DNA from: Bacteroidota bacterium
GTDB lineage: Bacteria; Bacteroidota; Bacteroidia; Chitinophagales; Chitinophagaceae
DNA length: 5,245 nt
NCBI GenBank assembly: GCA_023391895.1
Contig: JAEWAC010000278.1
Span: 1 to 5,245 of the forward strand
Direction: 5' to 3'
The notes below the pieces were generated by a model. That model did no database searches. It saw only the letters and a program-made list of their open reading frames with translations, and was not told the origin of the DNA. Of this stretch, positions 1 to 5,245 are shown in pieces; position 1 is the stretch's first letter, and each line of letters begins with the position of its first letter. Position numbers and translations under genes: made by a program.

Positions 1-602
1 CCCATGCTGATAATGATCACTACAGTGTTCCCACCAATCGTGACCTCATGCCCGTCACCCGTGCTTACCACTCTACGATTTATGTTGACTCCCTGATGCA
101 GGCGGAAGGGTTTCCGTCATTGGGGCATAACAATGGCGACACATTTCATGTAGGACCTGTTCGGGTGAAACTAACACCGGCCGACCATGCCTACCAGAAT
201 GCTTATCCCGGAATGAGCAAACGTTTCTTCAAAAATGAAGATGCCTGTGGATTCTGGATTGAAACACCCGATGGTACTATCTGGGCACCAGGTGATTCAC
301 GTTTATTACCTGAGCACCTGAAGTTCCCCGCACCGGATGCTATCCTGTTTGACTTTTCCAACAGCGAATGGCATTTCACTTTAGAGGGTGCGATAAAAAT
401 TGCTAACACTTATCCCAACACGGCGCTTTTGCTGAATCATTGGGGATCGGTAGATGCACCCGATTTTACACCGTTCAACGCCAATCCTAAGGATCTGGAA
501 GGCCGGGTTGTAAATCCAAAACGTATCAATGTGCTGGCACCGGGACAACCGTTTACGTTAAACCGTTTAAAAAATAATTGTTTTCATCATGAACAATCCT
601 AA
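1..602 (+). CDS. MBL-fold metallo-hydrolase, UlaG-like (5' end cut by window edge)
   Basis: This is the C-terminal part of a metallo-beta-lactamase-fold hydrolase. The first ATG in the window (48) is unlikely to be the start, because the frame stays open to the window edge. The codons from position 3 read HADNDHYS, the metal-binding HxHxDH-type motif with Asp in the third position, as also seen in ComEC-type MBL domains. Further expected ligand motifs follow in order: DHAYQ (His at 186-188), APGDS (Asp at 294-296) and LLNHWG (His at 438-440). The 3' part, with NP..L and P.RI.VLAPGQPFTL, resembles the end of UlaG-like MBL proteins. Such proteins use one or two bound metal ions to hydrolyse diverse substrates; the substrate here cannot be read from sequence. 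No signal peptide can be judged because the N-terminus is missing. About 14 residues follow the usual domain end, and the last four codons plus the stop overlap the next gene. The family call is firm; specific function is unknown. Confidence 0.88.
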   Translation, partial: HADNDHYSVPTNRDLMPVTRAYHSTIYVDSLMQAEGFPSLGHNNGDTFHVGPVRVKLTPADHAYQNAYPGMSKRFFKNEDACGFWIETPDGTIWAPGDSRLLPEHLKFPAPDAILFDFSNSEWHFTLEGAIKIANTYPNTALLLNHWGSVDAPDFTPFNANPKDLEGRVVNPKRINVLAPGQPFTLNRLKNNCFHHEQS

Positions 603-978
603 AAACATCAACAAGTGGCAAGAGGATGATTTAACGAAGATTGACGAAGCGGATGACCTTCATATATCACCCTTTCGCGCTGATGGTAATACATACGGAA
701 CACCCACATGGATTTGGGCAGTTGTTGTGGATGGCGATTTGTATGTAAGAGCCTACAATGGTGTTGACTCTAGATGGTACCAATCAGCTATCAGTCAAAA
801 AGCCGGTCGCATACAGGCAGCAGGTATGATAAAAGAAGTAACCTTTGAACCGGTTCAGGGCGATATCAATAATGCCATTGACGAAGCGTATAAGAAAAAG
901 TATAGCAGAAGTCCTTACCTGCCTCCCATGATTAGCAATGGCGCCCGTACTGCTACAGTGAAAATAATACCCAAATAA
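589..978 (+). CDS. DUF2255 family protein
   Basis: A 129-residue protein that I recognise as a DUF2255-type protein, a family without an assigned function. Supporting motifs are DDLHISPFRADG (residues 22-33), the hydrophobic strand pattern TPTWIWAVVVDGDLYVRAY (38-56), SRWYQSA (61-67) and AGRIQAAG (72-79), then a probable helix around DEAYKKKYS. The alternating strands and the W-V-V/DG/LYVR pattern recall small FMN-binding split-barrel proteins; that resemblance is an inference and no cofactor motif proves it. There is no signal peptide or membrane segment, so it is probably cytosolic. The ATG at 589 lies inside the 3' end of the upstream MBL gene, overlapping by 14 nt in another frame. This suggests translational coupling and co-expression. 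The start is supported because the conserved region begins about 20 residues in and no better start lies just downstream. Confidence 0.85.
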   Translation: MNNPKNINKWQEDDLTKIDEADDLHISPFRADGNTYGTPTWIWAVVVDGDLYVRAYNGVDSRWYQSAISQKAGRIQAAGMIKEVTFEPVQGDINNAIDEAYKKKYSRSPYLPPMISNGARTATVKIIPK

Positions 979-1002
979 AATTGATTCCAGGGTACTCATA
1001 AA

Positions 1003-1866
1003 ATGAAGCACACCATGAAACATTTTCTTTTATTCCTTGTGATTGCCACTTTCTCGTTATCGCAGTTAATGGCGCAAAAACCAGTTAAACCACCCAATAA
1101 TATAGATACAATGAGCCGGATTGAAAAAGCAAAACAGAAGTACGAAGAGCTTTTCAGGCAAGTTCAGTCGGTTGCAAACTCCGACGACCCGGAACTGATG
1201 ACCATTTTGCAACGCTTTATTTTCGGAGAAGTGTTTTACACCGGTAATCTCGACGATAAAACCAGGGAGCTGATCACGATCACGGTTCTCACCACCAACC
1301 AAACCTTGCCACAATTAAATGCCCATACCAATGCTGCTTTAAACATTGGGGTAACGCCCATTGAGATACGGGAAGTGGTGTATCAAACGGCCCTTTTTAT
1401 TGGCTTTCCCAAAGTATTAAATGCACTGGATACCATCAATAGTGTTTTCAAAAGCCGGGGTATTCCGCTGCCTTTGGCAAATAAAGCCACCGTACAGGAG
1501 CATGATCGATTTGAAAAAGGCAAAGCGCAGCAGTACCCGCTTTACGGAGATAAGATGAAAGAAAACATGAAAGATTTACCAGGCGGCTTCGGTGAGGTCA
1601 TACCCCGAATGCTGACCGAGGCCGGCTTTGGTGATTTCTACACTCGTGAAGGTCTCGACCTCAAAACCAGGGAACTCATCATCTTTTGTGCCCTGGCAAC
1701 GCTGGGTGGTACAGAGCGGCAAATGGCCTCTCATGCTGTCGGCAACTTAAAGGTGGGCAACAGTAAAGAAACGCTGATTTCTGCCATGATCCAGTGTTAT
1801 CCCTATATTGGTTTTCCCCGCATCTCCAATGCCATCAATATCATCAAAGAAGCGAAAGCCGAATAG
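1003..1866 (+). CDS. Exported carboxymuconolactone decarboxylase family protein with two CMD domains
   Basis: A 287-residue protein with an N-terminal signal peptide and two tandem CMD (AhpD-like fold) domains. The signal has a basic start, a hydrophobic core FLLFLVIATFSL, and probable cleavage after LMA at residue 24, giving a mature N-terminus QKPVKPP. There is no lipobox Cys, so it is probably soluble in the periplasm. Domain 1 spans about residues 65-145, with the signature DDKTRELITI at 84-93, His108 in LNAHTNAAL, and IGFPKVLNAL. Domain 2 spans about 200-282, with LDLKTRELII, His244 in MASHAVGNL, and IGFPRISNAI. The only cysteines are Cys229 and Cys265, so the CxxC pair used by AhpD in peroxide reduction is absent. 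The chemistry may be non-redox (decarboxylase or isomerase-like) or the fold may act as a scaffold. The start could be the ATG at 1003 or the in-frame ATG at 1015; both leave an intact signal. It lies 24 nt after the DUF2255 gene and 51 nt before the reductase. The substrate is unknown. Confidence 0.9.
   Translation: MKHTMKHFLLFLVIATFSLSQLMAQKPVKPPNNIDTMSRIEKAKQKYEELFRQVQSVANSDDPELMTILQRFIFGEVFYTGNLDDKTRELITITVLTTNQTLPQLNAHTNAALNIGVTPIEIREVVYQTALFIGFPKVLNALDTINSVFKSRGIPLPLANKATVQEHDRFEKGKAQQYPLYGDKMKENMKDLPGGFGEVIPRMLTEAGFGDFYTREGLDLKTRELIIFCALATLGGTERQMASHAVGNLKVGNSKETLISAMIQCYPYIGFPRISNAINIIKEAKAE
1258..1681 (+). repeat. Internal duplication: the CMD signature recurs at DNA level
   Basis: The bases encoding the K-T-R-E-L-I signature of the two CMD domains are still nearly identical. 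Positions 1258-1276 and 1663-1681 match at 17 of 19 bases, in the same reading frame. This marks the two-domain layout of the exported CMD protein, which probably arose by duplication or fusion of a single-domain ancestor. The rest of the two domains has diverged. The local identity may reflect protein constraint and shared codon choice more than a recent duplication. Confidence 0.55.
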
Positions 1867-1917
1867 AATGGTACCCTTCAATTGAAAAGCTGATAGCATT
1901 CAAACAAAAAAATTTTT

Positions 1918-2919
1918 ATGCAAACACGTACGTTAGGGGCCAGCGGCCTTGAAGTCTCTGCACTTGGGCTGGGTTGTATGGGCATGAGCTGGTCTTATGG
2001 ACCGCCAAAAGACAAAGGAGAAATGATCGCTCTGCTTCGGGCTGCTGTGGAAAGAGGCGTCACCTTCTTTGACACAGCCGAAGTATACGGGCCTTACCAC
2101 AATGAGGAACTGGTAAGCGAAGCATTAGAACCGTTCAAAGGGCAGGTAGTGATAGCTACCAAGTTTGGCTGGGCTCCTGCTACAGTAAGCGAAGCGAATG
2201 CACGATGGAGCGCTTTAAACAGCCAGCCGGCCCATATAAAGAAAGTGGTAGAAGGTTCGCTCAAACGATTAAGGATCGAGGTTATAGACTTGTACTACCA
2301 ACACCGCGTTGACCCGAATGTGCCGATTGAAGAGGTAGCAGGAGCCGTGAAAGAATTAATGCAACAAGGGAAAGTAAAATATTGGGGACTTTCCGAAGCA
2401 GGCGCCCAAACCATACGCAAAGCACATGCTGTATTGCCGGTTGCAGCCTTGCAAAGTGAATATTCACTTTGGACAAGAGAACCCGAAAAAGAGATTATCC
2501 CAACGTTAGAAGAACTGGGAATTGGTTTTGTTCCCTTTAGTCCGCTTGGCAAAGGATTTTTAACGGGAAAGATGGATGAAGACATGAAACTGGATCCTAA
2601 CGATTTCCGTAGCACAGTTCCCCGCTTTAGCGAAGAGGCCCGAAAAGCCAACCAGGCTTTAGTTGATCTGCTCGGCCGATTTGCAGAAGAAAAGAATGCA
2701 ACACCCGGACAAATTGCCCTTGCCTGGCTGCTTGCCCAAAAGCCCTGGATCGTTCCCATTCCGGGCACAACAAAGCTCAGTCGCCTCGAAGAAAATATCG
2801 GGTCCGTCAATCTGGAACTTACCGCAGATGATTTGCACCGAATTGAAGAAGCCGCCTCAAAAATTACCATACAAGGAGCCCGGTATCCAGAAAACCTGGA
2901 ACGGATGACAGGTCTGTAA
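1918..2919 (+). CDS. Aldo/keto reductase (NADP-dependent oxidoreductase)
   Basis: A complete 333-residue (alpha/beta)8 aldo/keto reductase, of normal family length. It starts with the typical first strand and turn LGASGLEVSALGLGCMGMS. The catalytic tetrad is intact: Asp52 and Tyr57 in FFDTAEVYG, Lys82 in IATKFG, and His129 in YYQHRVDP. Cofactor-side motifs follow: GLSEAG (157-162), QSEYSLWTRE (179-188), FSPLGKGFLTG (207-217) and the C-terminal IPGTTK..RLEEN (281-293), whose Lys/Arg residues normally favour NADP(H). The family reduces aldehydes and ketones to alcohols in the cytosol. The sequence resembles the AKR13 / bacterial YajO-like branch, but the substrate cannot be assigned. There is no signal peptide. 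The start at 1918 follows an A/T-rich tract and leaves the first conserved strand intact. It is the last gene of the + strand cluster, 51 nt after the CMD gene, and probably co-transcribed with it. Confidence 0.95.
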   Translation: MQTRTLGASGLEVSALGLGCMGMSWSYGPPKDKGEMIALLRAAVERGVTFFDTAEVYGPYHNEELVSEALEPFKGQVVIATKFGWAPATVSEANARWSALNSQPAHIKKVVEGSLKRLRIEVIDLYYQHRVDPNVPIEEVAGAVKELMQQGKVKYWGLSEAGAQTIRKAHAVLPVAALQSEYSLWTREPEKEIIPTLEELGIGFVPFSPLGKGFLTGKMDEDMKLDPNDFRSTVPRFSEEARKANQALVDLLGRFAEEKNATPGQIALAWLLAQKPWIVPIPGTTKLSRLEENIGSVNLELTADDLHRIEEAASKITIQGARYPENLERMTGL

Positions 2920-3291
2920 ACAATTAAAAAGAATTGGTTAGGATACTGCCGATCACTCAGATCGTTAGTGCAACTTCATTATAATGATGGATGAAGCGCT
3001 GTTCAATCAACGTTTTCATGTACATGGAAGGTCGTTTCAGGAAATTTATCATAATCGGAAATAGGGATAAGCGATATGGGGTTTTGAAGAAGTTGCTTGT
3101 CATGGGTCATGTAAGAACATGATGCTTATACTAATTGATGCAGTATTCATTTCACCGCCTCTTTATTAACTCATTTAAAAACCCGTATAGCACTTTACTT
3201 ACCTACATTTCCTGTTCAAGACCTGCGACAACGTCAAACCAACTTTTTCAAAAACCCATATAGGCCATGCTATAATTAAATTGCAAACAGC
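2920..3291. other. Convergent intergenic region, no assignable gene
   Basis: This 372-nt gap separates the ends of the aldo/keto reductase (+) and the GH13 enzyme (-). It is visibly more A/T-rich than the flanking genes. It holds short ORFs on both strands that overlap one another: 2957-3103 on the - strand (48 aa, starting MTSNFFKTPY, ending EVALTI) and 2991-3122 on the + strand (43 aa, starting MKRCSINVFM, ending GHVRT). A further - strand frame starts with the ATG at 3108-3110 and reads MTHDKQLLQNPIS. None resembles a protein I recognise, and at most one could be real. I find no strong hairpin plus T-run terminator for either flanking gene. A weak 5-bp stem (TATAG 3259-3263 with CTATA 3270-3274), followed on the - strand by GGGTTTTT, might serve the GH13 transcript. 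Confidence 0.5.
3168..3263. repeat. 23-bp imperfect direct repeat pair
   Basis: Two copies, at 3168-3190 and 3241-3263, match at 19 of 23 positions. They share AACT, TT and the core AAAAACCC[G/A]TATAG, and are spaced 73 nt start to start. Both lie downstream of the GH13 gene, whose stop codon is at 3292-3294. Read on the - strand each gives CTATA[C/T]GGGTTTTT, so a role in transcript termination or processing is possible. A binding site or a chance A/T-rich match cannot be excluded. I see no flanking features of a mobile element. Confidence 0.45.
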
Positions 3292-5166
3292 TCATTTCAG
3301 CAGTTCAAAAACAAAGCTTTGTTTTGGCCTGATGGTAAAATCCTGCAACGGAACGACTTCACCCGTTATGATATTTTTCATTTTCGTATAGCCTTTGGTC
3401 CGTTCTTCAAAGCGGCTCATTTTCACCGGGGTCTCTTCCTTGCCGGTATGACTGATGACCATAACGGTTTGCTGCGGACTGTACCGGAAGTAAGTGTACA
3501 AGCCATTTTCGGGCAGGTACTGCATCAGCTTGCCTTTGGTAATTGCGGTAGAATTTTTACGGTAACTAGCCAGAGTGGAAATGTACTGCCAGGCCTCCTG
3601 CTCCTGCCCGGTTCTGCCTTCAGGGGTAAACTTGTTGACCGCATCATCCGGCCATCCGCCCGGAAAGTCTCTTCTTACTTCGGCATCAGATGGGTTTTTG
3701 AAATTCTTCATCAGGATTTCGGTGCCATAGTACAGTTGCGGAATGCCCCGCAACGTCAACAGCCAGGCTATGCCCATCTTAAATTTATCCAGGTCCTCCC
3801 CGGCTACGGAATAAAAACGGTCCAGGTCGTGATTGTCCAGGAAAATGCAGTTCCGGTTCGGGTCTTTATACACCATATCCTGCGCCAGTGTATTGTACAC
3901 CCGGTTCACGCCTTCCGTCCAGCCAAAAGGCTGGTTCACCCCATCGAGCAGGGCAAAGTAGAGCGGAAAATCTGTCACTCCTTGTACATTGTGCTTGAAG
4001 GGAATGTTCAGGTTATTTTGGGTAAAAAAAGCACTGTTGATCACGCTGTGCACCCAGGCTTCGCCAAAGACCGTGAGTTTTGGAAATTCATTTAACAGCT
4101 CCCTGTTAACGCGGTTTAAAAATTGGGGATCGCTGTAGAAATAGGTATCCACCCGCCAGCCGTCTAAGCCAAATTCCTGCGTGGCCCAGATGGCGTGCTG
4201 CACCAGGAAATTGGCAACATAAGGATTCTGCTGGTTCAGGTCTGCCAGGAAAGGCGTAAACCAGCCATTGACAGAAATCTTTTTGTCAAATTGTGAAGCA
4301 TAAGGATCCACCAGCGGCTGGTCTTTGTACGACGTGTTCTGGTAAGAGGGCCATTGGTTCACCCAGTCTTTCATGGGCATATCCTGGATGGACCAGTGGT
4401 CGATACCCACATGGTTGTACACGGCGTCCTGAATCAGTTTCATGCCCCGGCGGTGCAGTTCGTCGCTTAATTTTTTATAGGTTTCATTACCGCCCAGCCG
4501 ACGGTCTACCTCGTACTGATTAGTAAACGCATACCCGTGATAGGTGCTGCGGCTTACACCGCCTTCTTCGGTACGGGCCATATCGTTTTCTACTACCGGT
4601 GTCATCCACAAAGCGGTGATACCCAGGTCTTTTAAATAATCCAGGTGGTTGCTCACCCCCTGCAGGTCGCCACCATGCCGGTTAAAGGGATTACTGCGGC
4701 TTTTGGCCGTGTCCCGCATATCGGCAAAAGCATCGTTGGAGGGATCGCCATTGGCAAACCGGTCGGGCATGAGCAGGTACACAAAATCGGCGGCCGTTAC
4801 GCCCTGTGCCCAGGTGCTGCCGTTACCAGGCCGTTTGGGTTTTAACGTATAGGAAATATCGCCGGTACTGGTTCCGTTTTTCACCTGAATCTTTATCGTG
4901 CCCGGCCGGGCGGTTGGCGCAATCTGGAAGTCCAGGAAAACATAATTCTTATTTTCCAGTCTATGGGTTTTTAAAAGCTTTACACCCGGGTAATTGATGG
5001 AAAATTGGTTGTCGGCTATGTCGGCGCCACGAAGTATTAGTTGCAGCTTACCGTTCTTCATGCCTGTCCACCAATGGGTTGGGTAAACACCTTCTACCGG
5101 GTATTCACCGGCCAGGCTGACAAAAACAGTAAAAACACCAATGAAGAGGAGGACGAATCTTTTCAT
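3292..5166 (-). CDS. Secreted GH13 alpha-amylase family enzyme, cyclomaltodextrinase/neopullulanase type (SusA-like)
   Basis: A complete 624-residue glycoside hydrolase family 13 enzyme expected to cleave alpha-1,4 links in maltodextrins, cyclodextrins or pullulan. An N-terminal signal peptide (hydrophobic core VLLFIGVFTVFVSLA, cleavage near residue 20, no lipobox Cys) points to the periplasm. Residues about 22-110 match the cyclomaltodextrinase N-terminal beta-sandwich (VYPTHWWTGMKNGKLQLILRG). The catalytic barrel follows, with a calcium-site motif DRFANGDPSND (135-145) and the GH13 regions: DAVYNH (247-252), LADLN (307-311), GWRVD with nucleophile Asp340, GEAW with acid/base Glu369, LDNHD with Asp447, and GIPQLYYGTE (474-483). 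A C-terminal beta domain (about 540-624) fits Cyc-maltodext_C. Its length is close to that of Bacteroides SusA (neopullulanase), so a role in periplasmic breakdown of imported starch oligosaccharides is likely. Exact specificity is not settled by sequence. The start lies 2 nt after an upstream - strand gene, so its promoter is probably outside the window. Confidence 0.95.
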   Translation of the reverse strand: MKRFVLLFIGVFTVFVSLAGEYPVEGVYPTHWWTGMKNGKLQLILRGADIADNQFSINYPGVKLLKTHRLENKNYVFLDFQIAPTARPGTIKIQVKNGTSTGDISYTLKPKRPGNGSTWAQGVTAADFVYLLMPDRFANGDPSNDAFADMRDTAKSRSNPFNRHGGDLQGVSNHLDYLKDLGITALWMTPVVENDMARTEEGGVSRSTYHGYAFTNQYEVDRRLGGNETYKKLSDELHRRGMKLIQDAVYNHVGIDHWSIQDMPMKDWVNQWPSYQNTSYKDQPLVDPYASQFDKKISVNGWFTPFLADLNQQNPYVANFLVQHAIWATQEFGLDGWRVDTYFYSDPQFLNRVNRELLNEFPKLTVFGEAWVHSVINSAFFTQNNLNIPFKHNVQGVTDFPLYFALLDGVNQPFGWTEGVNRVYNTLAQDMVYKDPNRNCIFLDNHDLDRFYSVAGEDLDKFKMGIAWLLTLRGIPQLYYGTEILMKNFKNPSDAEVRRDFPGGWPDDAVNKFTPEGRTGQEQEAWQYISTLASYRKNSTAITKGKLMQYLPENGLYTYFRYSPQQTVMVISHTGKEETPVKMSRFEERTKGYTKMKNIITGEVVPLQDFTIRPKQSFVFELLK

Positions 5167-5168
5167 AT

Positions 5169-5245
5169 TTAAACTATAGGTCGTTGTTCGGTACTGGCAA
5201 TTTCTTCCATGATCTCTACGGCATCTTCTTCTTTGCGGTCTTGTA
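5169..5245 (-). CDS. C-terminal end of an upstream - strand gene (partial, unidentified)
   Basis: On the - strand, one frame is open from the window edge to a TAA at 5169-5171 and encodes 24 residues, QDRKEEDAVEIMEEIASTEQ followed by RPIV. The charged, helix-favouring composition looks like a real protein tail, while one alternative - strand frame has an early stop and the other reads as an Arg-rich string. The stop lies only 2 nt before the ATG of the GH13 enzyme, so the two genes are almost certainly in one operon. The tail is too short to assign a family. In Bacteroidota such a neighbour of a SusA-like enzyme is often another starch-utilisation gene (transporter, regulator or glycosidase), but that is only a contextual expectation. 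Confidence 0.72.
   Translation of the reverse strand, partial: QDRKEEDAVEIMEEIASTEQRPIV

Noticed and set aside
1877..1886. Perfect 10-bp palindrome TTCAATTGAA between the CMD and reductase genes
   Set aside because: It is short, A/T-rich and does not extend beyond 10 bp. It could be an operator, but a chance match is as likely and there is no second copy nearby.
1906..1917. A-tract followed by T-tract directly before the reductase start
   Set aside because: It looks like the usual A/T-rich leader of Bacteroidota genes. I found no TAnnTTTG-type -7 promoter element in this gap.
2295..2870. 191-aa open frame on the - strand opposite the aldo/keto reductase
   Set aside because: It is Ser-rich shadow coding antisense to conserved reductase motifs and has no family features.
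2948..2971. Possible hairpin (CACT...AGTG) after the reductase as a terminator
   Set aside because: The stem is only 4-5 bp with a mismatch and no T-run follows, so it does not qualify as an intrinsic terminator.
3319..4095. 258-aa open frame on the + strand opposite the GH13 gene
   Set aside because: It lies entirely antisense to a well supported catalytic domain, has no recognisable motifs, and its composition reflects the complementary codons.
1..5245. CRISPR array, transposon, phage, toxin-antitoxin or defence genes
   Set aside because: No regular repeats with spacers, no transposase or integrase motifs, and no terminal inverted repeats were seen. All long reading frames are explained by metabolic enzymes.

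Overview
The window looks like chromosomal DNA from a member of the Bacteroidota, probably Chitinophagaceae-like. That placement is inferred from the genes: an exported SusA-type GH13 enzyme, an exported carboxymuconolactone-decarboxylase-like protein, and start codons preceded by A/T-rich stretches instead of strong Shine-Dalgarno sites. There are no rRNA or tRNA genes, CRISPR arrays, insertion sequences or phage genes.

Left part (1-2919, + strand): four genes in a row. They are the 3' portion of an MBL-fold metallo-hydrolase cut by the window edge, a DUF2255 protein overlapping it by 14 nt, an exported protein with two carboxymuconolactone-decarboxylase (CMD) domains 24 nt further on, and an aldo/keto reductase after a 51-nt gap. 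The close spacing suggests one transcription unit. All four belong to enzyme or enzyme-like families with broad or unknown substrates. Together they suggest small-molecule redox or detoxification metabolism, but the sequence names no substrate.

Middle (2920-3291): a 372-nt gap between convergent genes. It holds no recognisable gene, only short overlapping ORFs of doubtful status and a 23-bp imperfect direct repeat (19/23 identical).

Right part (3292-5245, - strand): a complete secreted GH13 enzyme of the cyclomaltodextrinase/neopullulanase (SusA-like) type with all catalytic residues present. It is preceded at only 2 nt by the last 24 codons of another - strand gene that runs off the window. 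This looks like part of a starch or maltodextrin utilisation operon, transcribed toward the left cluster.

I see no convincing undescribed system. The points most worth a second look are the exported CMD protein without a CxxC motif inside an otherwise cytosolic-looking cluster, the coding overlap at 589-602, and the repeat pair in the convergent gap.
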